Shown here piece after piece: positions 9,301 to 17,650 of a stretch of DNA of 64,000 bases (positions are counted from its first letter, which is position 1; the number at the start of each line of letters is the position of its first letter). A program made the translations under genes and the position numbers. This DNA is from Thermoleophilia bacterium (GTDB lineage: Bacteria; Actinomycetota; Thermoleophilia; UBA2241): NCBI GenBank assembly GCA_041393415.1, contig JAWKKE010000001.1, positions 806,001 through 870,000 on the forward strand, read 5' to 3'. The notes under the pieces are model-generated. The model was given only the letters and a program-made list of their open reading frames with translations, did no database searches and had not been told where the DNA came from.

Positions 9301-9550
9301 TGTAACGCGGATAGATGTCTTTGAAGATTCGCGAGAGCACGTGATGCGACCCTGGGCGACCATTGGCCGTCGGTGGACCTTCGTAGAACAGGAAGGTGGG
9401 TGCATCGGCGCGCGATTCGAGGCTCTTCTCGAATATCGCATTCTCCTTCCAGAACGAGAGAATGCGCCGGTCGAGCGCCGGAAAGTCGACGCGCGCCGAT
9501 ACCTCACTGAAGCGGGGGCGATAGTCGCTCACCTGACTCACTTTCATCAC
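6326..9550 (-). CDS. ileS: Isoleucyl-tRNA synthetase
   Basis: Charges tRNA-Ile with isoleucine. The 1074 residues show the class I signature as PPTANGRPGSHH near residue 60 (the HIGH equivalent is GSHH), the GWDTHGLPVELEVE segment, KMSKS at residues 613-617, an editing domain in between and an anticodon-binding C-terminal region. Length and motifs resemble the Thermus/long-type enzymes rather than the E. coli type. The start is GTG at 9550 or ATG at 9547; neither has a Shine-Dalgarno. An extended -10 lies 15 bp upstream, so the leader is very short. I saw no T-box in the 50-bp divergent gap. Confidence 0.96.
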   Translation of the reverse strand: MMKVSQVSDYRPRFSEVSARVDFPALDRRILSFWKENAIFEKSLESRADAPTFLFYEGPPTANGRPGSHHVLSRIFKDIYPRYKTMRGYRVPRKAGWDTHGLPVELEVERRLGIDGKKQIEEYGIAEFNRLCRESVTAYLADWDAFTERIGFWIDLDDAYYTYTNDYIETVWWILRKIWDKGLLYQGHKVVPYCPRCGTAISSHEVAQGYHDVTENSVYVRLPLTTASAVALGVTDGSSVSLAVWTTTPWTLVSNTAAAVHPDVDYVLVASRGEYFVLARDLCEKVLGSEVTVERELTGRDLLGLEYDAPYHFLAPEKRAHFVVAGDYVTTTEGTGIVHIAPAFGEDDMRVGRQNDLPVINAVDTEGRFIPEVAPWVGIFVKDADPHIIAELKERGLLLGVEPFEHSYPFCWRCDTPLLYYAKATWYVRTTAVKDQLLRANDDVIWYPEHIKTGRFGEWLANNVDWALSRDRYWGTPLPIWRCSEGHAHCIGGVDELKKMAISEVADDLELHRPYVDEVVIRCPECGSDMHRVDEVIDAWFDSGSMPFAQWHYPFEHADDFSQRFPADFIAEAIDQTRGWFYSLLAVSTLVEGESSYKRVLCLGHILDADGQKMSKSRGNVIQPEEILDKQGADALRWFLFATQNPWSPRRFSAEMVDEVVRKFLLTLWNTYSFFTVYANIDGFDPTQRTVPLAERPLLDRWLLGELNRVVGVVTEGLEDYDATSTSRAIQQFVDDLSNWYVRRSRRRFWKSESDADKLAAYHTLYEALVTVAKLMAPYAPFVAEELYQNLVRSVDSQAPESVHLCSWPEVSPDAADDELSRAMAIARRVVELGRAARNGAAVKTRQPLSEVVVALPDDERFAVEALRDVVLDELNVKALRLVADEGELVTYTVKPNLKVLGPRLGRQLGALQATLRAGNAAILVAELRNSGSVSIAMPDGAIELAPDDLLIETGSAEGYRVETEGGRTVALNIAIDESLREEGIAREIVHAIQLARKNADLRIEETVIVALAVPDELVGLIERHAETIAAEILATRLSTGCADGTHCERARIEGVDIEIGLTASGTVFDSTRK

Positions 9551-9565
9551 ATGGCCGGAGCCGCG

Positions 9566-9574
9566 ATTCTACCA
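9566..9574 (-). promoter_or_regulatory. Extended -10 promoter of ileS
   Basis: On the minus strand this reads TGGTAGAAT: a TGn followed by TAGAAT (5/6 to TATAAT). The predicted transcription start is about 10 bp before the GTG/ATG start of ileS, so the mRNA would have almost no leader and lacks a Shine-Dalgarno. Confidence 0.5.
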
Positions 9575-9589
9575 GACGCCGCGCTGCGC

Positions 9590-9595
9590 TAGACT
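9590..9595 (+). promoter_or_regulatory. Candidate -10 of a leaderless HAD phosphatase transcript
   Basis: TAGACT lies 8 bp before the ATG at 9604. No Shine-Dalgarno is present between them. If used, transcription would start at or next to the ATG, giving a leaderless mRNA as is common in Actinobacteria. Confidence 0.35.
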
Positions 9596-9603
9596 CGGTG
9601 GAT

Positions 9604-10341
9604 ATGGTCACGACACACAACGCATCTCGGCAACTACCCGACGAAGGACGCGTTCTCGCCGTTCTCGATTTCGACGGTACGATCACAGCGGCAGAGAACC
9701 TGGAGATCGTCCTGCAACGGATGGTCGGAGATGCGTGGCGACCGCTTGAGGATGAAGTTCGTGCCGGTCGCCTTAGTCACGCGGAGTGCTTGCGTCGCCA
9801 GATCGGACTCGTTCGAGCGTCGCGCACGGAGTTCCTCGACGCTCTCCTGTCTGTCGCCACGCAGACGCCCGGTTTCGCCGGCTTTCTCGCCGATCTGCAT
9901 CAACGGGGAGGGCGCGCCATTGTCGTTAGCGCCGGCTTCAGTGAGGCCATCGGCGCCTTCTGGCGGCGCGAGCGTTTGCCAGCGATCAGCATCTTCGCCA
10001 GCGAAATCGATGAGTGCAGCTCAGATGGGCACAGATCCCTGGCGCTCGCGTTCCACCCCGCCTTTGGCGACTGTCCGCGCTGCGGGATCCAAGCGTGCAA
10101 GGGCGCGATCGTCCACGCCCAGCGTCTACCCGGAGATATCGTTGTAGCCTTCGGCGACGGCGCCAGCGATCTCTGCCTGGCGCGCGCGGCCGATCTCACC
10201 TTCGCGCGCGGCCACCTCTCCGAGCTCTGTCGCGCAGAAGCGCTCCCGTGGCTTCCTCTTACCGACTTCACGAGGGCGCAGCACGACCTCGACCAATGGC
10301 TGACCGCGCCCCCATCTCGCCGGCCTCAGGAGGCGCCGTGA
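9604..10341 (+). CDS. HAD-family phosphatase (MtnX/phosphoserine-phosphatase-like)
   Basis: 245 residues with the HAD nucleophile motif DFDGTIT, motif II VVSAGFS and motif IV FGDGASDLCLA, so all catalytic acids are present. A Cys cluster (DCPRCGIQACKG) before motif IV resembles the CxxC region in MtnX-type phosphatases of the methionine salvage pathway, but the substrate is not certain. I chose ATG 9604; a GTG at 9598 would add two residues. Its stop overlaps the GTG of gtrA (GTGA), tying it to the start of the surface-polysaccharide run. Confidence 0.78.
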   Translation: MVTTHNASRQLPDEGRVLAVLDFDGTITAAENLEIVLQRMVGDAWRPLEDEVRAGRLSHAECLRRQIGLVRASRTEFLDALLSVATQTPGFAGFLADLHQRGGRAIVVSAGFSEAIGAFWRRERLPAISIFASEIDECSSDGHRSLALAFHPAFGDCPRCGIQACKGAIVHAQRLPGDIVVAFGDGASDLCLARAADLTFARGHLSELCRAEALPWLPLTDFTRAQHDLDQWLTAPPSRRPQEAP

Positions 10342-10907
10342 GAGACACGTCCGCGACGATCCCGAGCCCTGAGGTTTCTGAGTCGTCGTCTATCACATAT
10401 CATGGCGGCGCCCGTGCGGCCGCGCCGCCCAGCACTTCTCCATCTGCAACGAGCGCGACCGTTCCCTGCCCTGAGCCAGGTATCCGTGTGAAGCGACGCC
10501 TCAAGCGCGGCGGAAAGCAGTTCGTGAAGTTCGCGATCGTCGGTGGCATCGGCACGGCGGTCAACCTGGCCGTTCTGAAGATCGCTCTCCTCACTTGGGG
10601 TCACGCCTCGACCACCACGCCACTCACGGTTGAGATCGCCGCCAGCGCGCTGGCCTTCATGGTCGCCGTCATCAACAACTTCCTCTTCAACCGCTGGTGG
10701 ACATTTCGATCCACTGGTCCCGCGCACGTCGAGTTCGGCAAGTTCCTCACGGTAAGTCTGGCTGGCCTTGCCCTCAATACCCTCGCATTCTCGCTCTTCC
10801 GCGGTCATCTGGCCCTTCCCGTGCTTCTCAGCCAGCTCCTCGCAATCGGATGCGTTCTGCCATTCAACTTCCTGGTGAACAAGTTCTGGAGCTTCCGCAG
10901 CGCGTGA
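10338..10907 (+). CDS. GtrA-family membrane protein
   Basis: 189 residues with about 55 hydrophilic, Ser/Pro-rich residues and then a GtrA domain with four predicted membrane segments. Typical features are FVKFAIVGGIGTAVNLAVL, NNFLFNRWWTFRS and the C-terminal NFLVNKFWSFRS. GtrA proteins are thought to move polyprenyl-linked sugars across the membrane for cell-envelope glycosylation. The GTG start is preceded by AGGAGGC and overlaps the upstream stop (GTGA). The next gene, a GT87-like glycosyltransferase, overlaps its stop in the same way, so the two probably work together. Confidence 0.85.
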   Translation: MRDTSATIPSPEVSESSSITYHGGARAAAPPSTSPSATSATVPCPEPGIRVKRRLKRGGKQFVKFAIVGGIGTAVNLAVLKIALLTWGHASTTTPLTVEIAASALAFMVAVINNFLFNRWWTFRSTGPAHVEFGKFLTVSLAGLALNTLAFSLFRGHLALPVLLSQLLAIGCVLPFNFLVNKFWSFRSA

Positions 10908-12187
10908 ACCGCGACGCCCCCGACATCCTGTCTCGTCGCGCGAGCATGACCGTCGCACTGCTGCTCAGCACCGGTCTCACATTGCTCGTACTCGTCGCCC
11001 TGTTCCCCAACCTGTGGTATGGGCTGCACGACATCACCGACATCCCGATCTACCACAACTACGCTCAGCGCATGGCGGCGGGAGAACAACCGTACACACA
11101 AGAACTGAGGATCGAGTACCCGCCGCTCGCCGTTCCGTTCTTCCGGCTTCCCGGCCACGTGGACGACCTGGCCAGCTACATGCGCTGGTTCAGCATCTGG
11201 ATGGGCATCCTCACGTTGGCCACGGCCGCCATCACCACCACTGTCGCCTGCCGGGTTTGGCCATACGGCAACCGAGCGTACGCGGCCGCCGTACTGTTCC
11301 CCGTCGGAGTCGCGCTCACTGGAGCCATCATCGTGAACCGCTACGACGTCGCCGTCGCACTCGTCATGGCGGCCTTCTTGCTCTGCCTCATCAGGAGATG
11401 GTTCGTCTTGTCGGCCGTGGTCCTCGGCCTGGGCTTCGCTCTGAAGATGACACCGGCGGCAATGCTGCCCCTCGTCCTGATCATGGCTGGCCCGCCGAAA
11501 CGCTGGATCTGGCCAATTGTCGCCTTCATCGTTGCAGCTGCAGCACCATTCGTGCGTCCACTTCTCAACTCCGCGGACGGCGTCTGGTACGTCTTCCAGT
11601 ACCACCTGGGGCGACCCCTTCAGATCGAGAGCGTTCTGGGCACGCCGATGCTCATCGGGCAGATGCTCGGCGCCGGTTGGGCTAGGTACGGCTACAGCTA
11701 TGGGTCTCACTTCCTGATAGCACCTGGCGCAGGCATAGCCGCCGCGGCCTCCGGAGGACTCACACTCCTCGCGATCGCCGGCATCTACGCACTCGTGTGG
11801 CAACGGCGTCGCAGCATCACAGACAGCCCAGAGGATCAGATCCTCGTCGTCCTCGCCATCACACTCGCCCTCATGACATTCAGCAAGGTGCTCTCGCCGC
11901 AATACATGATCTGGCTCCTGCCCACGTGGACGCTCGTAGCAGCCCGAGATCGGCTCTTGGGTATTCTGGGGGCTCTCGTGCTCCTTCTAACTCAGGTTGA
12001 GTTCCCGTCCTTGTATGGTCGGCTCCTCGGCATGCGGCCCGAAACGCTCGCCATTGTGAGCACGCGCAACATCCTGCTTCTGCTGTGGCTGGTATTCGCC
12101 GCGTGGCGCCTCTGGCGAATACCGACGTCCGACAACCGCACCCCAGCACGAGACACCGAGCTCTCTGCTGGAGCTCAGCACCCCTAG
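10904..12187 (+). CDS. GT87-like polytopic glycosyltransferase (DUF2029 type)
   Basis: 427 residues, mostly membrane segments, with the short conserved stretches of polyprenyl-phosphate-mannose-type transferases: RIEYPPLAVPFF after the first loop, IIVNRYDVAVAL with an acidic residue at a membrane edge, LGLGFALKMTPAAMLPL and FSKVLSPQYMIWLLP near the end. Such enzymes use a lipid-linked sugar on the outer face of the membrane. The GTG at 10904 overlaps the gtrA stop; the open frame continues upstream but inside gtrA. Donor and acceptor are unknown. Confidence 0.8.
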   Translation: MNRDAPDILSRRASMTVALLLSTGLTLLVLVALFPNLWYGLHDITDIPIYHNYAQRMAAGEQPYTQELRIEYPPLAVPFFRLPGHVDDLASYMRWFSIWMGILTLATAAITTTVACRVWPYGNRAYAAAVLFPVGVALTGAIIVNRYDVAVALVMAAFLLCLIRRWFVLSAVVLGLGFALKMTPAAMLPLVLIMAGPPKRWIWPIVAFIVAAAAPFVRPLLNSADGVWYVFQYHLGRPLQIESVLGTPMLIGQMLGAGWARYGYSYGSHFLIAPGAGIAAAASGGLTLLAIAGIYALVWQRRRSITDSPEDQILVVLAITLALMTFSKVLSPQYMIWLLPTWTLVAARDRLLGILGALVLLLTQVEFPSLYGRLLGMRPETLAIVSTRNILLLLWLVFAAWRLWRIPTSDNRTPARDTELSAGAQHP

Positions 12188-12190
12188 CCA

Positions 12191-12207
12191 GTCGCCGCTG
12201 CGGCGGC
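12191..12207. terminator. Weak hairpin between convergent genes
   Basis: GTCGCCG-CTG-CGGCGGC can form a 7-bp stem (one G-T pair) with a 3-base loop, just after the stop of the GT87-like gene and in the 78-bp gap before the convergent gene end. There is no T-run on either strand, so termination is only a guess. Confidence 0.3.
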
Positions 12208-12265
12208 CCGAGACGCGATGGCGCGACCCCCGCGCAGCTACCGCGACACGCTCAGCTCCCGGACG

Positions 12266-13936
12266 TCAACTGCGTGGCTTGATTGATCGGATGCGGGAGG
12301 AATCCCGCCGCGAGCGCGCCCACCGTGGTTGCCAGCGCATCCCATCGACGATCGCGGCATGCTCGCTCCACGCGAGAGTGTGAGACGCGACCATGCCGCG
12401 ATCGCGCACCGGTCGAAGACTGCTCACTTCGCGTTCGTCGTAGACGTCTTCTGTCAGCGATACGACCTCGTGCAGCCGCATTCCGGCGCCATAGCCCGAA
12501 GAGCAGTCCTGGCTTGGACGAAAGAGGCGACCCTGGACAACGAACGGCTGTCCAGCCGGACGCGATCGATGAACATCACAGACGACTGGATTGCCCTTGT
12601 GGGGCCGCCAATCGCCGGCGAGCGGGTGATCAGCTACGAACACGTGCAGAGTATCGCGGGGAGTCAACCACGCATGCTCCGACACGGTCGCGAACAGCCA
12701 CCACCTGCCGTCGAACTCGACGAGAGAGCTGTCACAAGCGTACAACCCGTCGATCAGGGTTCGATCGAACTCCCAGCGCCACGGGTACTCGACACAGCGG
12801 TAGGCATCGACGCGCCGCAACTGGCGAGACTCGGGAACCATGTAGAGCTCGCCGTCCACCGTGAACGTCGCCGGGTACGAGAGGTGGCAGTCTGCTCGCT
12901 GAAGCACGGGTCTTGCTTCAATCAGAGCGCCGTGATCATTGAGCCGCAAGAGCGCGATGTGCCCTCGACGAGAAGCGAACGGATACTCCTCGACTAAGAC
13001 CAACGTCTCATCGCTACCAGAGAGAAGGTGCGGGTCGGCCCAGAATCGATCCCTTGGCGGCACAATGTCCGCGAGTGCTCGAAAACAGGACAACGTGTCC
13101 TCAGGGGGACACGTTTCGCTCGACGGCTGTCCCTGGACAATGAACCACTGGCCGCGCCAGAAGACCCGTCGCAGACTGAACGCCGCAGATCGGACGGCGT
13201 GACGGGCGAGAAGCACCAGAAGGCCGAGCGCACCGGGAGCGCGTTTCGCGGTGCGCGCCACACCCGGCGCGAGAGGCGCGGCATAAACGCCACCGGCGGC
13301 GAAGGCTTCCACCTGCTGGATGACCAGGGGGATGCTCTTCCAAAGAAGTTGAACACGGTTCTCGGCGCCAAACAGAGGGTGTGTGCTGAACAGCGCCCGA
13401 CGCAGGGTGTCGCCCCTCTGACGATCACCGGACACGGAGAAGAGTGTGCATTGAGTCGATTCCTCGGCGGCCAGCACCGGAGCGTATCCGGAGGAGGCTT
13501 CGGCCCAGGGACGGTGTCCGTCGTGATCAAAGCACCAAACGGGACACCTGATCTCTGCTGCCAAACGCGTCGCCACTGACTGATCCACAGCGGCGACGAT
13601 CAAGGCAGTGTCCCGTGGCCTGCCCACCACAACCTCGAATCCCGCCTCCTCGAGATCAACCATGACCCTTGGATCCGGGCTTGAGCGACAGATAGCTCGC
13701 TGCAAGTGACGATCGATCGTGCGATAGGCGTTCCACAGGCGCAGGCCCGAGCGACGTGTCACTGTCGCGCTCGCGTCGCTATCCGTAGCGAGGAAGACGG
13801 TCAGCTCGACTTCGGAGCTCGCCTCTAGCGCCTGGGCGAGAGCAACGGTCCACTGCGGAACGACCGCCTGCGCGACTGCCAAGCCAACCCGGACTCGACC
13901 ACCCATCGCGTCCGCCGTTGTCCATTCTGTTCTCAC
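12266..13936 (-). CDS. Two-domain protein with GINT1-like C-terminal propeller region (paralogue A)
   Basis: About 556 residues. The C-terminal half (from about residue 285) has the pattern FWADPHLL, VLVEEYPFASRRGHIA, SYPATFTVDGELYMVPES, DRTLIDG, GRWWLFATVS and GNPVVCDVHRSRPAGQ, which I associate with the GH43-like five-bladed domain at the N-terminus of plant glucosamine inositolphosphorylceramide transferase GINT1. The N-terminal half begins VRVGLAVAQAVVPQW and resembles formyltransferase-like folds. A paralogue lies at 23.4-25.1 kb. GTG 13936 is chosen because GGAG lies 5 bp before it. It is divergent from the GT4 gene at 14053. A role in sugar transfer or modification is inferred from context. 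Confidence 0.65.
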   Translation of the reverse strand: MRTEWTTADAMGGRVRVGLAVAQAVVPQWTVALAQALEASSEVELTVFLATDSDASATVTRRSGLRLWNAYRTIDRHLQRAICRSSPDPRVMVDLEEAGFEVVVGRPRDTALIVAAVDQSVATRLAAEIRCPVWCFDHDGHRPWAEASSGYAPVLAAEESTQCTLFSVSGDRQRGDTLRRALFSTHPLFGAENRVQLLWKSIPLVIQQVEAFAAGGVYAAPLAPGVARTAKRAPGALGLLVLLARHAVRSAAFSLRRVFWRGQWFIVQGQPSSETCPPEDTLSCFRALADIVPPRDRFWADPHLLSGSDETLVLVEEYPFASRRGHIALLRLNDHGALIEARPVLQRADCHLSYPATFTVDGELYMVPESRQLRRVDAYRCVEYPWRWEFDRTLIDGLYACDSSLVEFDGRWWLFATVSEHAWLTPRDTLHVFVADHPLAGDWRPHKGNPVVCDVHRSRPAGQPFVVQGRLFRPSQDCSSGYGAGMRLHEVVSLTEDVYDEREVSSLRPVRDRGMVASHTLAWSEHAAIVDGMRWQPRWARSRRDSSRIRSIKPRS

Positions 13937-13973
13937 ACGCACTCCATCTCATCCGCTGCAAGCTGCAACACGC

Positions 13974-13982
13974 TGCTAGAAT
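13974..13982 (+). promoter_or_regulatory. Extended -10 promoter before the GT4 gene at 14053
   Basis: TGCTAGAAT is a TGn plus TAGAAT (5/6). It lies about 70 bp before the GTG start in the 116-bp divergent gap, leaving room for a leader with the GGGAG Shine-Dalgarno. It would drive the five-gene run 14053-20014. Confidence 0.45.
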
Positions 13983-14052
13983 ACGGTCCACTCCTTAGGA
14001 TGTGACCGATGCAGCGGCATGCCTGGTCACCAAGCATACGCTGGGAGCAGAC

Positions 14053-15300
14053 GTGCGTATCCTCGTTGCCAACAAGTTCTGGTACCGCCGAGCGGGACTC
14101 GAGCGGGTCATGTTCGACGAAATCGCCTGGCTCGCTGCCGAAGGGCACGAGATCGCGCACTTCTCGACGCGCCATCCGGAGAACGACGCGTCTCCCTGGG
14201 AGAACTACTTCGTGCCCTACTTCGAGCTTGGTATCCAGACTCAGATCTCACGCCGCGAACAAGCCATCGCCGCTCAACGTCTCTTCTGGAACCAGGAAGC
14301 TGAGGCAAGTTTTTCACGTCTCTTACGCGACTTCCGCCCAGACGTCGTGCACGTCCACGGCATCCACCGACAGCTCTCGCCCTCCATCCTGGCAGCGGCG
14401 CAGCGAGCACATGTACCTGTCGTGCAGACGCTCCACGACTACCACCCCATCTGCCCTGCCGACGATCTACTGTTCGCCGGCAGCCGCGCCTGCGATCCAC
14501 CACGTTGCACGCGCTTCAACGTATCACCCTGCGCACGCTTTCGTTGCGTTCAACACAGCGCAAGCAAGAGCTCCCTGGCGGCCGCTGAGCTGCTTTGGCG
14601 TCGATGGGTCCTGCACTACGAGCGACTCGTCGACGCGTTCATCTCGCCGAGTCGCTATCTGGCAGACGTCGTGACCAGCCACGGTGTTAACAAGCCAATT
14701 CATCTCCTGCCGAACGCTATTCCCGACCCCGGCACGGCACTCGTCGGCAACACAGCCAGCGACGAATTCGTCTACGCAGGCCGTCTCTCGCGCGAAAAGG
14801 GGCTGCCTACACTCCTCCGCGCCGTGGAGCTCGCCGGCGTACGTCTTGCCGTGGCCGGCGACGGGCCCCTACGGGCGTCGCTCGAGGCAGCAGCGCCCAG
14901 CACCGTGCGCTTTCTCGGCCGATTGGACGGAGACGACGTCAATCGCTTGCTCGCAACAAGCCGCGCAGCCGTTGTGCCCTCGGAATGGGCCGAGAACGCC
15001 CCCATGGCCGTCCTGGAGCCCATGGTCCTCGGTCGCCCCGTGATCGCCACACGCATGGGAGGAATTCCGGAGCAGGTTCGCGACGGCGTTGATGGTGTCA
15101 TCATCCCGCATGGCAATCCGGTCGAGCTTGCCGCCGCGCTACGCGTACTCGCCGAGGATCCAGCCTTGGCCGACCGCCTCGGGCGTTCCGCTCGAGAGCG
15201 TGCCATCACGCGTTTCGACCCTGGCGTCCATACCCGAGACCTCGTCGACATCTACCGTGGCGTGGTAGCGCAACGTAACCGCAACGTCAGGCGAGCCTGA
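14053..15300 (+). CDS. GT4-family glycosyltransferase
   Basis: 415 residues with the GT-B fold: N-terminal acceptor domain starting MRILVANKFWYRRAGLERVM, DVVHVHGIHRQLSP in the middle, and a C-terminal nucleotide-sugar domain with FVYAGRLSREKGLPTLL, VVPSEWAENAPMAVLEPMVL and GRPVIATRMGGIPEQV. The E-x7-E motif of retaining GT4 enzymes is visible in SEWAENAPMAVLE. A Cys-rich stretch (residues about 150-180: CPADDLL, CDPPRC, CARFRC) follows the first domain. GTG 14053 is used because GGGAG lies 7 bp upstream; an in-frame upstream start at 14002 is less likely. It overlaps the next gene by 1 bp. Confidence 0.88.
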   Translation: MRILVANKFWYRRAGLERVMFDEIAWLAAEGHEIAHFSTRHPENDASPWENYFVPYFELGIQTQISRREQAIAAQRLFWNQEAEASFSRLLRDFRPDVVHVHGIHRQLSPSILAAAQRAHVPVVQTLHDYHPICPADDLLFAGSRACDPPRCTRFNVSPCARFRCVQHSASKSSLAAAELLWRRWVLHYERLVDAFISPSRYLADVVTSHGVNKPIHLLPNAIPDPGTALVGNTASDEFVYAGRLSREKGLPTLLRAVELAGVRLAVAGDGPLRASLEAAAPSTVRFLGRLDGDDVNRLLATSRAAVVPSEWAENAPMAVLEPMVLGRPVIATRMGGIPEQVRDGVDGVIIPHGNPVELAAALRVLAEDPALADRLGRSARERAITRFDPGVHTRDLVDIYRGVVAQRNRNVRRA

Positions 15301-16490
15301 TGAGAGTTGCCGTCGTAGGGTCTCGGGGCATGCCCGGCGTACCGGGCGGCATCGAACGCCATGTCGAAGAACTCTACCCCAGGCTCGCCAAGCTCGGTGT
15401 CGACGTCACCGTCTATGCCCGGCGCGAATACGTCCCTGAACACACGTGGGTCGACGGCGTGCGAGTCGTGTCGCTGAGATCAGTTGGAGGGCGCTACGGC
15501 GAAGCGCTCTCCCACACTACGTACGCCCTCTTGCACGCGTCACTTGGCCGCTACGACCTGGTACACATGCACGCGATCGGCCCCGGCGTCACTCTGCCGT
15601 TGGCTCGCCTCCTCGGCCTACGTCCCAGCGTTTTCACTTTTCACTCATTCGACTACCTGCGCTCGAAATGGGGACCGCGAGCACGCGCTTTCCTCCGCTT
15701 CTCAGAACGAGTGAGCGTGCGCTACGCCGACGCCATCATTGCGGTCTCGGAAGCCGGCCGCAACCACATCGCACGTACATACGGGAGACGTGTAACGCGC
15801 ATCCCGAACGGCCCGGGTAACCTCCGCACCCGGCCCCCCGGCACGTGCCTCGCCCGCCTCGGCCTGCAAGGCCGCCCCTACATCCTGTCGGTCGGCCGCC
15901 TGAGTCCCGAGAAGTGCCTCGAAGATGTCATCACGGCGGCACGACGCGCGGTGCCGGACGTCCCACTAGTACTCGCCGGAGATACGAGCTACACAGATGA
16001 GTACATTTCTAGTCTGCGTTCAATCGCCGGGCCCCAGGTCGTGTTTCCCGGCTACGTTCACGGAGCCGACCTCGAGGAGCTGTACTCTTCTGCGCTGGTC
16101 TACGTCATTGCCTCCGAGATCGAGGGCCTCTCCGTCAGCCTCCTTGAGGCCATGTCGCTCGGTTGCCCGGTTATCGCCAGCGACATCCCCGGCAATCGCG
16201 AGGCACTCGGCGCACCGGCAGCAGGGCTCACGTTTGCCGTCCACGATACGGCAGCACTCGAGGCCGCGATGAAGCTTCTGGCCGACGACGCGCCAGCTCG
16301 GGCTGAGTACGCCGACGCTGCACGCCGGCGAGTGCGAGAGGAATTCGACTGGGACGCCGCCGCAAGGGCGACCCTCGAAGTCTACGAGCACGCGCTTCAC
16401 GATTCGAGCGTACGTCGGACCCATCGCAACCAGCGTCCACCAGAGCGTGCCGCACAGGCCGACAACGAAGGGACGGGCTTCGCATCGTGA
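15300..16490 (+). CDS. GT4-family glycosyltransferase
   Basis: 396 residues. The N-terminus VGSRGMPGVPGGIERHVEEL is typical of rhamnosyl/DUF1972-type GT4 proteins; the C-terminal domain has YILSVGRLSPEKCLEDVI, ASEIEGLSVSLLEAMSLG (E-x7-E motif) and PVIASDIPGNREAL. The ATG start shares one base with the upstream stop (TGATG). The downstream FemAB-like gene starts inside its last codons (GTGA). The last 30 or so residues are hydrophilic and probably disordered. It should add one sugar from a nucleotide donor to a lipid-linked glycan on the cytoplasmic face. Confidence 0.88.
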   Translation: MRVAVVGSRGMPGVPGGIERHVEELYPRLAKLGVDVTVYARREYVPEHTWVDGVRVVSLRSVGGRYGEALSHTTYALLHASLGRYDLVHMHAIGPGVTLPLARLLGLRPSVFTFHSFDYLRSKWGPRARAFLRFSERVSVRYADAIIAVSEAGRNHIARTYGRRVTRIPNGPGNLRTRPPGTCLARLGLQGRPYILSVGRLSPEKCLEDVITAARRAVPDVPLVLAGDTSYTDEYISSLRSIAGPQVVFPGYVHGADLEELYSSALVYVIASEIEGLSVSLLEAMSLGCPVIASDIPGNREALGAPAAGLTFAVHDTAALEAAMKLLADDAPARAEYADAARRRVREEFDWDAAARATLEVYEHALHDSSVRRTHRNQRPPERAAQADNEGTGFAS

Positions 16491-17650
16491 CCGAACCGAC
16501 GCAGAGCGACACTCCGGCCGTCCGCTTCAACTACGCGACTTCCCTTAGTTCAAACGACGTCGATCGATGGCGCGCCTTCGCGAGACGGGTGCCGTGGGCA
16601 CACTACAAGCAAGACCCCAGTTGGGCCGAAGTCGTTTGCTCCCCCGAGGCAGATGGGTCGCGTCAACCGGTGTTCTTCACGGTCGAGCGAGACGGAGAAC
16701 TCTGTCTCACAGCTCTCGGCATCCGCCGTCGCGTGCCCGTACCGGGCAGGGTCTTCTGGGAGTTCGAGAAGGGTCCCGTGTTCGCCGACAACGACGCCCT
16801 CGAGGCCTGGCTGAACTTCCTGCTCGCTCGCGTGGGCCACGAAGCCGCCCGACTGCGACTCGCTCCATCCATGCCTTTGGCGGAAGGCGGAGACGAGGTG
16901 GAGACTATCCTCGAACGCGCCGGTTTCACCCGTCGGCGAATGCTCGGCGGATGGGCGACACTCTGCGTTGGCCTTGAGGCCGAAGAGAACGAGATCTTTC
17001 GCTCGTTTCGCTCGGCGACACAGCGCGCGGTGCGCAAGTCACAGCGACTGGGTGTCAGCGTCGCCATCGACGACACAGCCGGCGGCTGGGCCGTGCTCGC
17101 CGCCCTGGAGACCGAACTCTCCCAACACTCACCCGTCAGCGCCGTTTCGCCAGACACCATCGCCCAGATCAGCAGAACGTGGCTGCGCCACGGCGCCGGC
17201 GGCACAGTCATGGTGGCTCATCACGACGGACGACCACTTGCAGCGGCGCTCCTCATCATCGATGGACTCACCGCCCACCTTCCGCTCATACCTTCATCGC
17301 GTCGCGTGCGGGATCTCCCGGCGAGCCATCTCCTCGTTTGGGAGGCTGCTCGTTGGGCACGCCGACATGGATGCACCCGCTTGGACCTGGACGGCTACAG
17401 CCTCGTCGCGCGTCCGGGCGAGGCGCTCTGGGGCATCAATCAGTTCAAGCGGGGCTTCGCATCGCTCGACAACCTGACACGTTCGGTCGCCATCCATGAG
17501 CGCATCGGCTCGCCGCTCGTCGTCGCCTCGGCGGACGCAGTCCGGGAAGCTCAGGGCCGCTGGCAGCACTGGCTCCGCGCACGTGAGACCGCAAGGAACG
17601 AAGCGGCCAACGATGTCCGGGAAAGAACGCGCCCCGAGGAGTCGGCATGA
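16487..17650 (+). CDS. FemAB/GNAT-like acyltransferase
   Basis: 387 residues with two GNAT-type lobes. The segment SFRSATQRAVRKSQRLGVSV is the FemAB-like region found also in BioF2-type proteins, and VAHHDGRPLAAALLIIDG followed by PASHLLVWEAARWARRHGC is the second-lobe acyl-donor site. WGINQFKRGF near residue 315 is typical of peptidoglycan-bridge/FemAB-like acetyltransferases. It could transfer an amino acid or acyl group to a cell-wall or glycan acceptor; the substrate is not visible. Start and stop overlap both neighbours by 4 bp, so it is part of the glycosyltransferase transcript. Confidence 0.72.
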   Translation: MTEPTQSDTPAVRFNYATSLSSNDVDRWRAFARRVPWAHYKQDPSWAEVVCSPEADGSRQPVFFTVERDGELCLTALGIRRRVPVPGRVFWEFEKGPVFADNDALEAWLNFLLARVGHEAARLRLAPSMPLAEGGDEVETILERAGFTRRRMLGGWATLCVGLEAEENEIFRSFRSATQRAVRKSQRLGVSVAIDDTAGGWAVLAALETELSQHSPVSAVSPDTIAQISRTWLRHGAGGTVMVAHHDGRPLAAALLIIDGLTAHLPLIPSSRRVRDLPASHLLVWEAARWARRHGCTRLDLDGYSLVARPGEALWGINQFKRGFASLDNLTRSVAIHERIGSPLVVASADAVREAQGRWQHWLRARETARNEAANDVRERTRPEESA

